64,000 bases of DNA from Postechiella sp039985655 (GTDB lineage Bacteria > Bacteroidota > Bacteroidia > Flavobacteriales > Flavobacteriaceae): contig JBDWSF010000002.1 in the NCBI GenBank assembly GCA_039985655.1, positions 62,001-126,000 on the forward strand. Direction: 5' to 3'. The number at the start of each line of letters is the position of its first letter. Position 1 is the stretch's first letter. Positions 35,667-45,120 of the stretch are shown here, in pieces. Position numbers and translations under genes: made by a program. The notes under the pieces were generated by a model that saw only the letters and a list, made by a program, of their open reading frames with translations, was not told where the DNA came from and did not search any database.

Positions 35667-36863
35667 ATGAATTTACACGAATATCAAGGTAAAGAGATTT
35701 TAAACAGTTTTGGAGTACGCATACAACGTGGTATAGTGGCTCAAAATGCTAAAGAAGCAGTAGCAGCTGCAAAACAATTAACTACAGAAACAGGTACGAG
35801 CTGGTATGTTATTAAGGCGCAAGTTCATGCAGGTGGACGTGGAAAAGGAGGCGGTGTAAAACTGGCTAAGAATCTTGGTGAAGTAGAGCAAGTTGCTGGA
35901 CAAATTATAGGAATGGATTTGGTAACGCCCCAAACTTCAGCAGAAGGAAAGCGTGTACACCAAGTTTTAGTTGCAGAAGATGTTTATTATCCAACAGAAG
36001 GCGGTGAAACTAGTGAGTTTTATGTGTCAGTTTTATTAAATAGAGGTACAGGAAGAAATATGATTGTGTATTCGACAGAAGGTGGAATGGACATTGAAAC
36101 TGTAGCTGAGGAAACACCTGAATTAATACATAATGAAGAAGTAGACCCTGCGGCTGGTTTATTACCTTTTCAAGCTAGAAAAATAGCTTTTAATTTAGGT
36201 CTGTCTGGTTTGGCATTTAAAGAAATGACAAAATTTGTTACCTGTCTTTATAAAGCTTATGTTGAGTCTGATGCTTCTTTATTTGAAATCAATCCAGTTT
36301 TAAAAACGAGTGATGATAAAATAATGGCAGTTGATGCTAAAGTTACAATTGACGATAATGCATTATACAGACATAAAAGTTATGTTGATTTACGTGATAT
36401 ACGTGAAGAAAGCGCTATTGAAGTTGAAGCAGGAGAACTAGGCTTAAACTATGTAGATTTAGACGGTAATGTTGGGTGTATGGTTAACGGCGCTGGTTTA
36501 GCAATGGCAACTATGGATTTAATTAAGCAAGCCGGTGGTGAGCCAGCTAACTTTTTAGATGTTGGTGGTACTGCAGATGCTGCACGTGTAGAAGCAGCTT
36601 TTAGAATTATATTAAAAGATCCTGCTGTAAAAGCGATTCTTATTAATATTTTTGGTGGAATTGTACGTTGCGATAGAGTAGCACAAGGTATTGTGGATGC
36701 TTATAAAAATATGGGTGATGCTATTAAAGTGCCAATTATTGTACGTTTACAAGGAACCAATGCAGATATTGCTAAAAAATTAATCGATACTTCAGGATTA
36801 GATGTACTTAGTGCAACAGAATTCCAAGAAGCTGCTGATAAAGTTCAAGCGGTATTAGCTTAA
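35667..36863 (+). CDS. sucC: Succinyl-CoA synthetase (ADP-forming) beta subunit
   Basis: TCA-cycle enzyme subunit that couples succinyl-CoA cleavage to nucleotide phosphorylation. Translation starts at the ATG at 35667 (MNLHEYQGKEIL), the universal SucC start. The 398 residues contain the ATP-grasp fold with KAQVHAGGRGKGGGVK, the metal site EINPVL, VDAKVTIDDNA, and the C-terminal GGIVRCDRVAQG. No sucD is adjacent; it must lie elsewhere, as is usual in this group. A terminator follows. Confidence 0.95.
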   Translation: MNLHEYQGKEILNSFGVRIQRGIVAQNAKEAVAAAKQLTTETGTSWYVIKAQVHAGGRGKGGGVKLAKNLGEVEQVAGQIIGMDLVTPQTSAEGKRVHQVLVAEDVYYPTEGGETSEFYVSVLLNRGTGRNMIVYSTEGGMDIETVAEETPELIHNEEVDPAAGLLPFQARKIAFNLGLSGLAFKEMTKFVTCLYKAYVESDASLFEINPVLKTSDDKIMAVDAKVTIDDNALYRHKSYVDLRDIREESAIEVEAGELGLNYVDLDGNVGCMVNGAGLAMATMDLIKQAGGEPANFLDVGGTADAARVEAAFRIILKDPAVKAILINIFGGIVRCDRVAQGIVDAYKNMGDAIKVPIIVRLQGTNADIAKKLIDTSGLDVLSATEFQEAADKVQAVLA

Positions 36864-36918
36864 ATTATAGAAATAATATAACGTTTTAATAAAACAAACG
36901 TTACGATATATAATAATC

Positions 36919-36946
36919 AAGCCACTCATAAAACGGTGGCTTTTTT
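36919..36946 (+). terminator. Intrinsic terminator after sucC
   Basis: Stem AAGCCAC / GTGGCTT followed by a run of T, 56 bp after the stop codon. Confidence 0.8.
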
Positions 36947-37178
36947 ATGTTTAAGAGGTTCGTTGTTTTTTGGCGCGTTTTATGATTTGTAATTAAAAGG
37001 AGACTATCTTAACAGACTGTGTCGTAATCTAAAAACATACTCATTAAGTTTTGATTAAGAAATTTTTATTAGCATATTTTTAAATTTTCACCAATTATTT
37101 TTAAACCGCATTAAAATCATCTATGATGATGCTCTTTATCTTGTTGTTTTTTTGACAACATCTGTGTTCTCCATTATT

Positions 37179-37510
37179 TTATTTTATATGCTCTAATATT
37201 GACATTAATTGATACACGCCTCCTGATATGGTAATCATTCTAGTGATATTAAAACATATACCTAAAATACCAAGTTCTGTATTAATCTCATCAATACCTC
37301 GTAATATAAAAGCTCCAGTTCCAAGGTTTCTTTTCAAATGCCCAAATTGTAGCTCTGCTCTAGTTTTCCTTTTTTCATAAACTGCTTGGCCTTCTTCGCT
37401 GTTATAAATCCTAACTATTTTCTCCTTTATTGCTTCATGTACCGACCGTCTGATTGTTCTTCCTTGTTTAGATTTTATGCATTGGTTAAAATATTCACAT
37501 GTAATACCAA
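37179..37510 (-). pseudogene. IS1182-family transposase, C-terminal fragment
   Basis: Minus-strand reading from about 37510 to the TAA at 37179 gives a continuous peptide starting ITCEYFNQCIKSKQGRTIR, then EGQAVYEKRKTRAELQFGHLKRNLG and LRGIDEINTELGILGICFN. This is the Cys-rich element and DDE-C terminal region (RRxxxE...FGxxKRN) of IS1182/DUF772-type transposases. The 5' two-thirds is missing: an IS630-like element abuts it at 37503. GGAGACTATCTTAACA near 36999 may be the outer terminal repeat of this element. Confidence 0.7.
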
Positions 37511-38627
37511 TTAAATTTCAAAACATTGATTAAAAGTGTTATTAAAGAAATAGTTATGAGTAATCCCCTTAATTATTGATCGATTTAATTGATTTTTAAT
37601 AAATTGATGCAACCATAGCTTGAGATTATCTAGATTTTCAAAGACTTTATTTTTATAAAATTGCTTTATATAAGTCCATATTTTTTCAGAAGCATTTAAT
37701 TCAGGCGAATATGGGGGTATTCTAATGAGTTTTATATTATCTGGTATTTTGTGGTTTTTCATAGAATGAAACCCTGCGTTGTCAATAATTATGATTTTAA
37801 ATTCTTCGGGTTTGTATTTCGAAAATTCACAGAGATATTGATAGAAAGTTTCACTAGTTGTTCCTTCTATTTCATAGACAAATGAATCTCTATTTATAGG
37901 AGAAAAACTGCCATACAAATAGGTGTTTTTAAAAGCATGTTGATACTTGACAATAGGTTTAATACCTTTGGCTGTTAGACATCTTCCAATATGAGTCATT
38001 AATCCAAATCTAGATTCATCTTGATAATAAAGATTTACCGAAGTGTACTTATCTTTATTAAGATTAATTCTAAGCTTATTTAGTTTCAAATGGAAGGTTT
38101 TTTAAAAACGGCAATGGCTTGCTCGTCTTTTCTATAATGAGATTTTCTGGGCCTCTTTAGTTTTGAACCAAAGTGTCGTTTCATATAAGTTCGAAGTGTA
38201 TTATATTTTATATCTATATCAAATTCTTTCTTAGCTCAATTTACCGCATCATTATAGCCCAATAATGGACAGGTTGGATCATTGAGCTTTAATTCTAATG
38301 CTTTGTGAAATGTCTCTGTGATTTTAGTATGATTTGCTCCTCCAGAAGAAATTTTTAACAGCGCATCTAATCCTGATTTCATATAAAGTTTGGATCATAC
38401 GCGAAGAGTAGCTTCACTAAGGGATAAATATTCAGCAAGATTTTCTCTTGTTTTGAATTTCGAATCATTCTTTAAAATCAAAAATAATAAATGCTTTTCA
38501 AGACGGTTGTTGTTTACTTGTTTACGAAGTGATTGTAACTCTAAAACACTTTCTTTTATTTCAAAATCTATTTTTTTACTCATGTATAAATACATGAAAA
38601 ATACTCGATTATTTGAATTTATTTGGT
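37503..38627 (-). mobile_element. IS630-family insertion sequence, decayed
   Basis: The ends are imperfect inverted repeats, TAATACCAATTAAATTTCAA at the left and, read inward from the right, TATACCAAATAAATTCAAA. Each is bordered by TA, the target preferred by IS630/Tc1-mariner elements. The element interrupts an IS1182 relic on its left side. Its transposase gene is broken. Confidence 0.7.
37511..38583 (-). pseudogene. IS630-family transposase with stop codons and a frameshift
   Basis: From the ATG at 38583 (MSKKIDFEIKESVLELQSLRKQ) the N-terminal helix-turn-helix part runs to EATLRV, then meets TGA where a Trp codon is expected. KLYMKSGLDALLKISSGGANH follows in the same frame, with another stop near 38236. 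A frameshift near 38090 joins to a 192-residue DDE catalytic part. Its triad is visible as YYQDESRFG, IIIDNAGFH and NASEKIWTYIKQ. The catalytic half is intact as an ORF, but the full transposase cannot be made. Confidence 0.85.
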
Positions 38628-38695
38628 ATAACGTCCAACTTTTCGATACGATCACCATAAAAAATCGTAATCTCTCGAAGTGACAATATTGTATA

Positions 38696-38731
38696 AAAAA
38701 AGCCTGTCAAAATAAATTGACAGGCTTTTTT
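38696..38731 (-). terminator. Intrinsic terminator after secDF
   Basis: AGCCTGTCAA and TTGACAGGCT form a 10-bp stem extended by A/T pairs. On the minus strand it is followed by a T run, 19 bp after the secDF stop codon. Confidence 0.85.
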
Positions 38732-38749
38732 ATAAAGAATTTATTCTAA

Positions 38750-41746
38750 TTAGCTTTTCTTTTCGTCATTTAACTTCTTAACACTATCATACATGATTGG
38801 TGTTGCGATAAATAATGAAGAGTATGTACCTACTATAACACCTACAATTAATGCAAACATGAATCCTCTAATTGAATCTCCACCAAAAATGAAGATCGCT
38901 AACAACACAACTAATGTTGTTAAAGAGGTATTTAATGTTCTACTTAATGTACTGCTCAATGAAGCATCTACTACTTTATCGAAATTCCAGTTGGTGTGAT
39001 CGTTGAAGAATTCACGAATTCTATCGAATACAACCACAGTATCATTTAATGAGTAACCAATTACGGTAAGTATTGCTGCGATGAACGCTTGGTCTATTTC
39101 CATGTTAAATGGCATAAACTTGTACGTTAAAGAGAAGATCCCTAATACGATTAATACATCGTGGAATACCGCTGCTACTGCACCAAGTGAATATTGCCAT
39201 TTCTTAAAACGAATTAAGATATAAAGGAATACTACGATTAATGACCCTAAGATCGCCCAGAATGATGCCTTCTTAATATCATCAGCAATGGTTGGACTTA
39301 CTTTGTCGTTACGCATTAAACCAATAGTTTTGCTATCAGAATCACTAATAAAGTCTTCGTAAGTTACACCTTCAAAATAAGGCTGTAATGCTTTAAATAA
39401 AGATGATCTTATCTCTTCATCTACCTCAGCTCCTGTTTCGTTAACTTTATACTTTGTTGCTATTTTTAATTGATTAGCATCTCCAAATGTTTTAGCGTTC
39501 GCACTACCAAAAACAGCAGGATCTGATAATACATCAGTAATTTCAGAAGCATTTACATCTTGTGCAAAACGCACTTGATATGTTCTACCTCCAACAAAAT
39601 CAACACCTTGATCTAAACTATTTGTAAATAAAGATCCTAAACTTAAAAGGATAAATATCCCAGAAATAACATAAGCAATCTTACGTTTTTTCAAGAATTC
39701 TATACTAATATTTCTGAATAAGTTTTTAGTTATTGCTGTAGAGAATTGCAACTGACCGCCTTTATTAGCATACCAATCGATTAATAATCTTGTAATAAAG
39801 ATTGCCGTAAATAATGACGTTGCAATACCTATTAATAAGGTTGTTGCAAATCCTTTAATTGGACCAGTACCAAATATGAATAAGATTAAAGCTGTTAAAC
39901 CTGTTGTAATATTCGCATCTAAAATAGATGATAATGCATTACTAAATCCGTCTTTAATAGCTTCGCCTTGACTTTTACCTTTCGCTAATTCTTCTCGAAT
40001 ACGCTCAAAGATAAGTACGTTTGCATCGACCGACATACCAATGGTAAGTACGATACCCGCAATACCAGGTAATGTTAATACAGCTCCTAATCCTGATAAT
40101 ACACCAAAGATTAATAAGATGTTTAATAACATAGCGATATCTGCAAACCCACCTGCTTTTCCGTAATAGAAAATCATCCATACTAATACTAACGCTAATG
40201 CGATTAGGAATGACATAGAACCACTATCAATCGCTTCTTGACCTAATGATGGACCAACAACTTCCGATTGAATAATATCTGCTGACGCTGGTAATTTACC
40301 TGCACGTAATACGTTCGCTAAATCGATTGCTTCGTTTAATGTGAAATTCCCTGAGATAGAAGAACTACCACCTGCAATAGGTCCCGTAGTTACACCTGGC
40401 GCAGAATACACAACGTCATCTAAAACAATAGCTATTTGACCTTGTGTGTTAAATGCTCTTCCTGTCATTTCTTCCCAAATCTTAGCCCCTTTTGCATTCA
40501 TTTGCATAGATACTTCAGATTTTCCTGTAGGACCAAATTGGTTACGAGCATCTACAACAACAGAACCACTTAATTCTGGTTGATTATCTCTATTACCTTT
40601 TAAAGCATATAAATCTACAACTTCAGATCCTTTTTCAGCTTTACCAAAAGCAAACTTAGCATAACGTAACTCTGCTGGTAATAAGGCTCTAACTTCTTTA
40701 GAGTTTAAATACCCTAAAATGGTAGCTTTATCTTTAATTTCGAACTGAGCAACAACTGGTCCACCTCTATAACCTTGGCCTCTTATCAAGCTTATTATTG
40801 GACTTACATCCGCTACTGCCGTAGAATCTGTAGTAGCATCTCCTAAAAGCGCGTTAATTTTATCTTCGGCTGCATTGGTTGCATTCTCTTCATCAGCAGG
40901 TTCAGTTTCAGCAACTTCTTCTTTGACATCAATAGTTTGTTTTACTACCCCATCAGCTTGGTATAAGAATGGTAAAAATTGCTCACCTTTATAAGCATCC
41001 CAAAATTCTAATTGCGCCGTACTTTGTAATAATCCTGTAGCACGCTCTACATCTTTAACACCTGGCAATTCTACTAAAATACGCCCAGAAGTTCCTAAAC
41101 GTTGAATGTTAGGAGATGTTACTCCAAATTCATCAATACGCTTACGTAATACTTCGAAAGCAGAAACTATAGATTCATCAATTTTAGTTCTAACGATTTC
41201 TTTAGTTTCATCATCAGTCATCTTTCCGTTAATCTCACCATCTAATGCTTTTGTATAAAAAATATCTGGAGATGCTAACTTTACATCGCCTTTAATCGCA
41301 TCAAATGCTATGAAGAAATCATCTACATAGTTATTTTGACTATCTTTTTGAAGCTCTGATGCATCATCTAAAGCTTGATTAAAAAGAGGATCTTTACTGT
41401 AATTCGCTAATCCTTTAATGATATCCTTTACAGACACTTGCAAAATAACATTGATACCACCTTTTAAATCAAGACCAAGGTTCATCGCTTTTTGCTTTAC
41501 ATCATTGTATGTGTATTTTGCAATGCCAATGTTATAAACCGTATCTGTAGCAATCGATTCTAAATAACTTGCCTCTTCGCTACTTCTTTTTGAACGGTAA
41601 TCAGTTTCTGTATCCGCTATTTTACTAATCGCCTGTTCTTGTGCTTCTTTTGTAATTTGGCTGCCTTTAAATGTAAAAGACAATTGGTAGATACTTACCA
41701 ATCCAAACAAAAGCGCAAATAATTTTACTAATCCTTTATTTTGCAT
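38750..41746 (-). CDS. secDF: Protein translocase subunit SecDF (fusion)
   Basis: Inner-membrane factor that uses the proton gradient to pull exported proteins through SecYEG. The 998-residue protein fuses SecD (about 1-650) and SecF (about 660-998), each with six transmembrane helices, twelve in all. Recognisable motifs are GLDLKGGINVILQV (SecD D1), GVDVANVLIF-like GMSVDANVLIFERIREE in TM4 of SecD, GVDFVGGRTYQV (SecF D1) and YSLNDTVVVFDRIREF in SecF. SecDF fusion is normal for Bacteroidota. The large periplasmic domain carries a low-complexity acidic insert around residues 275-310. Confidence 0.95.
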   Translation of the reverse strand: MQNKGLVKLFALLFGLVSIYQLSFTFKGSQITKEAQEQAISKIADTETDYRSKRSSEEASYLESIATDTVYNIGIAKYTYNDVKQKAMNLGLDLKGGINVILQVSVKDIIKGLANYSKDPLFNQALDDASELQKDSQNNYVDDFFIAFDAIKGDVKLASPDIFYTKALDGEINGKMTDDETKEIVRTKIDESIVSAFEVLRKRIDEFGVTSPNIQRLGTSGRILVELPGVKDVERATGLLQSTAQLEFWDAYKGEQFLPFLYQADGVVKQTIDVKEEVAETEPADEENATNAAEDKINALLGDATTDSTAVADVSPIISLIRGQGYRGGPVVAQFEIKDKATILGYLNSKEVRALLPAELRYAKFAFGKAEKGSEVVDLYALKGNRDNQPELSGSVVVDARNQFGPTGKSEVSMQMNAKGAKIWEEMTGRAFNTQGQIAIVLDDVVYSAPGVTTGPIAGGSSSISGNFTLNEAIDLANVLRAGKLPASADIIQSEVVGPSLGQEAIDSGSMSFLIALALVLVWMIFYYGKAGGFADIAMLLNILLIFGVLSGLGAVLTLPGIAGIVLTIGMSVDANVLIFERIREELAKGKSQGEAIKDGFSNALSSILDANITTGLTALILFIFGTGPIKGFATTLLIGIATSLFTAIFITRLLIDWYANKGGQLQFSTAITKNLFRNISIEFLKKRKIAYVISGIFILLSLGSLFTNSLDQGVDFVGGRTYQVRFAQDVNASEITDVLSDPAVFGSANAKTFGDANQLKIATKYKVNETGAEVDEEIRSSLFKALQPYFEGVTYEDFISDSDSKTIGLMRNDKVSPTIADDIKKASFWAILGSLIVVFLYILIRFKKWQYSLGAVAAVFHDVLIVLGIFSLTYKFMPFNMEIDQAFIAAILTVIGYSLNDTVVVFDRIREFFNDHTNWNFDKVVDASLSSTLSRTLNTSLTTLVVLLAIFIFGGDSIRGFMFALIVGVIVGTYSSLFIATPIMYDSVKKLNDEKKS

Positions 41747-41926
41747 GTTTTAATTTTTAATTATCGTCAAAATTTTACGACGAGCAAATATAAAATTTAC
41801 CATATCATTTTGACATTTTTTTATGTTGAAATGTAGTTTTTACAGCTTCATAAATTTATTATGATAGCCTGTATTAAATTTGAGCATTAAATTATAAGCT
41901 CGAAATTTAAATAATTTGGGATATTT

Positions 41927-42541
41927 TTAGCAAATGGGTCCTGCCCTTACCTCTGGAATACTATGTAAAGCCTCTTCTATTTCAAATGAAATCTGTTGAG
42001 CTATTTTATAGGCTACTTTTACTAGATTTTCTTTTTCGCTTACGCGAATATCGTTAGAAGAAACATCGAAAGTAGGATTGTATATTCTATCGTTTTTAGG
42101 CTTAGGCTCTAAAACAACTTTACCGTCTTCACCTGAATAGGTATCATTAACCTTCTGAATTTCGAAAACATCTAGATTGTAACTAACGTCATACTCTTCA
42201 TGAGGAAGATTAGAACTATCTTGATTTAAATCTGAATAATCAAGCGTTAGATTATTTTCTCTAGAAAGCGTTTTTTGGATACTCGCTACATCAGCATCAC
42301 TATAATAGGTAATTTTTAATTGCCCATTTTCACCTTCTAGCACTTGTAAATTATCAACTCCAATGGCTTGTAATTGACCTTTAACTCTTGCAATTGTATT
42401 TTTTGCAGCGTCAGATGATAACTGAACATCTGTAAACTGTAATACAATTTCTTGATTAGGTAAAGCAATTTGCTGCTGATTAACAACACCAAATAGGGTA
42501 AGTATAAAAATTATAGCACTAATGCACCATCTTGCTTTCAT
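41927..42541 (-). CDS. Exported protein of unknown function next to secDF
   Basis: 204 residues from the ATG at 42541 (MKARWCISAIIF); an upstream in-frame ATG would add 11 residues before the signal. A hydrophobic export or anchor segment spans about residues 5-22. The periplasmic part contains an ACT/Secretin-like beta-alpha repeat at about 30-90 (IVLQFTDVQLSSDAAKNTIARVKGQL, QLKITYYSDADVASIQKTL), by eye only. It ends in IPEVRAGPIC. No domain is recognised. Position behind secDF suggests, but does not prove, a link to export or envelope assembly. Confidence 0.7.
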   Translation of the reverse strand: MKARWCISAIIFILTLFGVVNQQQIALPNQEIVLQFTDVQLSSDAAKNTIARVKGQLQAIGVDNLQVLEGENGQLKITYYSDADVASIQKTLSRENNLTLDYSDLNQDSSNLPHEEYDVSYNLDVFEIQKVNDTYSGEDGKVVLEPKPKNDRIYNPTFDVSSNDIRVSEKENLVKVAYKIAQQISFEIEEALHSIPEVRAGPIC

Positions 42542-42650
42542 GTGGTAGTAATTATTGCTTTTTAAAGGTGACATCTATCATCCAATTAACAACTGCTGTA
42601 AATATTAAACATTTAGTTACCGGATGTTTCATACGTCAAATATAAAAAAA

Positions 42651-42676
42651 TAAAGACTGTATCGCTACAGTCTTTA
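42651..42676 (-). terminator. Intrinsic terminator after mdh
   Basis: TAAAGACTGTA and TACAGTCTTTA (11-bp arms, 4-nt loop) are followed on the minus strand by a T-rich run. The mdh stop codon is about 98 bp away, so another repeat lies between. Confidence 0.75.
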
Positions 42677-42701
42677 TATAAATATGTATTTAAAATGTTT
42701 A

Positions 42702-42730
42702 GATTCCTGTTTTCACTGGAATGACAGCTT
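42702..42730. repeat. Short dispersed hairpin (GATTCCTG...GGAATGACA)
   Basis: Second example of the GATTCC-loop-GGAATGACA motif also found at 8342. Arms are short and imperfect. It lies between the mdh terminator and the mdh stop codon. Confidence 0.5.
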
Positions 42731-42773
42731 CAAATGACACATCGAAAATGAATTTCAATGCCTTATTTCTCAA

Positions 42774-43700
42774 CTATAACTCTAACAATCCGTTAGTCTT
42801 TTTAACACCCTCTGCAGATTCAGCTAATTTTGCTTTTTCAGCATCAGATAAGCTAATTTCTACTATTTTTTCGATTCCATTAGCACCTAAAACACAAGGT
42901 ACACCAATTGATAAATCGCTTAACCCAAATTCACCTTCTAATAAAGCTGAGCAAGGGAATATCTTTTTAGTATCGCAAGCAATGGCTTGAACCATTCCAG
43001 ATACAGCAGCTCCCGGTGCATACCAAGCAGAAGTTCCTAATAATCCAGTTAATGTCGCTCCACCAACTTTAGTATCTTGTACCACTTGATCCATTCTTTC
43101 TTCTGATAAAAACTCAGAAACAACAACACTGTTTCTTACAGCTTTTCCAATTAATGGCACCATACCTTTATCGCTATGCCCACCAATTACCATACCGTCT
43201 ACATCGCTAATAGGCGCTCCTAAAGCTTCTGCTAATCTGTATTTAAAACGAGCAGAATCTAAAGCGCCACCCATACCAATAATTCTATTTTTAGGTAAAT
43301 CGGTCGTTTTATGAACTAAATAAGTCATCGTATCCATAGGATTACTAACAACAATAATAATTGTATTTGGAGAATGCTCAATTAAGCTAGAAGATACAGA
43401 CTTAACAATACCTGCATTAATACCAATTAATTCTTCGCGAGTCATTCCTGGTTTACGAGGAATACCTGAAGTAATTACACAAACATCACTACCTGCTGTT
43501 TGACTGTAATCGTTAGTAATTCCTGTAATTTTTGTATCGAATCCATTTAAAGATGCTGTTTGCATTAAATCCATCGCTTTCCCTTCTGCAAAACCTTCTT
43601 TAATGTCTAATAATACAACTTCTGCTGCAAAATCTTTAATTGCAATATACTCTGCACAACTTGCACCAACTGCTCCTGCTCCAACTACTGTAACTTTCAT
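42774..43700 (-). CDS. mdh: Malate dehydrogenase (LDH-like type)
   Basis: NAD-dependent oxidation of malate to oxaloacetate in the TCA cycle. The 308 residues show the glycine motif GAGAVGASCAEYIA (residues 7-20), a NAD-binding Asp in LLDIKEGFAEG, substrate-binding Arg residues in GIPRKPGMTREEL, SNPMDTMTYL, and catalytic His in GGHSDKGMVPL. It belongs to the LDH-like MDH clade typical of Bacteroidota. The start at ATG 43700 gives MKVTVVGAG. Confidence 0.95.
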   Translation of the reverse strand: MKVTVVGAGAVGASCAEYIAIKDFAAEVVLLDIKEGFAEGKAMDLMQTASLNGFDTKITGITNDYSQTAGSDVCVITSGIPRKPGMTREELIGINAGIVKSVSSSLIEHSPNTIIIVVSNPMDTMTYLVHKTTDLPKNRIIGMGGALDSARFKYRLAEALGAPISDVDGMVIGGHSDKGMVPLIGKAVRNSVVVSEFLSEERMDQVVQDTKVGGATLTGLLGTSAWYAPGAAVSGMVQAIACDTKKIFPCSALLEGEFGLSDLSIGVPCVLGANGIEKIVEISLSDAEKAKLAESAEGVKKTNGLLEL

Positions 43701-43855
43701 AAGATAATATTTAAAATTGTTTTTGTTTTTTTACATCATTCTTATTAATAACCTCATTTTTTATGAAATTATCAATAACCAAAATTCGTGACATATATGA
43801 CTGAATTTTATGATTTTAGTCATACAAAATTACAAATTTTAATGCTCTAAACGAA

Positions 43856-43884
43856 GAAAGTGCAAGATTTAATCTTGCACTTTC
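43856..43884. terminator. Strong hairpin terminator between the DUF6588-like and mdh genes
   Basis: GAAAGTGCAAGATT and AATCTTGCACTTTC form a perfect 14-bp stem with a 1-nt gap, 37 bp after the stop codon of the minus-strand gene at 43921. The minus strand continues TTCGTTT, a weak T tract. Confidence 0.7.
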
Positions 43885-43920
43885 TTAAAACTAATAACTA
43901 ACTAAAACTATATATAAAAA

Positions 43921-44967
43921 TTATCTAAAACTCAATGCTATTCCTGCCGAAACAGTATTATATTCTTGTAATGTATAATCGCCAAATATTTTAAAAGGGC
44001 CTAAGTTTAATCGCGCTCCAATTGTACTTCTCATACCATTAGCATCGAAATCTAAATTAATAGGATCTGAAATGGATTCATCAACCGTTCCTACTGGTGT
44101 TCCATTATTATCTTCGACCTCATAAGTTAATTCGTAATCACCTTTCATTTTTATAGAAGAACTACCATTATTATAACCAAGGCTAGCATATAGGGTTACT
44201 ATTTTAAAATCTAAAGACCCTAAAGCTTGAACCGTCCATGTATTCATTTTAAATTCTGCGGCACCATCTGTTATAGCGATATCATCAGATGAATCTTCAT
44301 CCTCGATAGCATAAGTAACATCCATTTTTGTGAAGGCAGCTAATACAGATACACTTAAAGGTAATTTATCTAAAGGCCCGAAATACTGCATTAAATCATG
44401 TTGTAAACCAAGTCCAATTAAACTCGCCTCTACACTATCGTCAAAATTTAAAGTAGGAACATATCTTACTTTTATATCTGTTTTTGATGGCAAACCAAAT
44501 CCAATCTGTACCATAGGCGCAGGAACAGCGTTTATTGGTAAATCTTCTGTAATACCTCCTGGCATTTGAAAACTTGTTACTTTATATGAATTGCCTTGGT
44601 ATGGCACTCTAATATCTACTGTAGTTTCAGAATCATCGCTTCCCATAACTGTAGGAACAGATGTTTCTCCATTTGGAAGACTTGCGAATTGATAATCACT
44701 AGGAATAAATTGAAAAACCTCATCGGCTGTTGGCACCATAGATGCATTTACACTAATTGTTAAATCGAATCCAAACTTTTTATGTGTTTTTGCTGTGGTC
44801 GCCCAACCGCCATTCATACTATACATCAATCCATTCATAACTGGACGAATATAATTTTCGGTTAGTTTACTAGCATCATCTGCTGCTAATAGAATACTTT
44901 CTAATTCTTGCGCTTTAGAAAATTGTGTTACAAAAAATAGTAACATCATTAAGGTCAATTTTTTCAT
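43921..44967 (-). CDS. DUF6588-like outer-membrane protein
   Basis: Starts at the ATG at 44967 (MKKLTLMMLLFF) to give a proper signal peptide ending near KAQ (residue 19); an upstream ATG at 45063 would add 32 unlikely residues. The 348-residue protein has the family pattern ENYIRPVMNGLMYSMNGGW followed by KTHKKFGFDLTISVN. Alternating beta strands to the end (AGIALSFR, with terminal aromatic-Arg) suggest a barrel in the outer membrane. Function is unknown. Monocistronic. Confidence 0.8.
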   Translation of the reverse strand: MKKLTLMMLLFFVTQFSKAQELESILLAADDASKLTENYIRPVMNGLMYSMNGGWATTAKTHKKFGFDLTISVNASMVPTADEVFQFIPSDYQFASLPNGETSVPTVMGSDDSETTVDIRVPYQGNSYKVTSFQMPGGITEDLPINAVPAPMVQIGFGLPSKTDIKVRYVPTLNFDDSVEASLIGLGLQHDLMQYFGPLDKLPLSVSVLAAFTKMDVTYAIEDEDSSDDIAITDGAAEFKMNTWTVQALGSLDFKIVTLYASLGYNNGSSSIKMKGDYELTYEVEDNNGTPVGTVDESISDPINLDFDANGMRSTIGARLNLGPFKIFGDYTLQEYNTVSAGIALSFR

Positions 44968-45061
44968 TTTTTCATTAATTTGGTTACAACAAAAATATAA
45001 AAAAAACCACACAAAACAACTTTTTATCGTTAAAAAATGTATTTTATCGATATTATAAAAC

Positions 45062-45095
45062 AAAAAAGAACCCTGACATCAAATAATATCAGGGT
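45062..45095 (-). terminator. Intrinsic terminator after gyrB
   Basis: ACCCTGACAT and ATATCAGGGT pair with one wobble or mismatch. On the minus strand a TCTTTTTTG tract follows. The hairpin is 26 bp past the gyrB stop codon. Confidence 0.75.
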
Positions 45096-45120
45096 CATAC
45101 AAGAAAATTTATTTCCTTAT

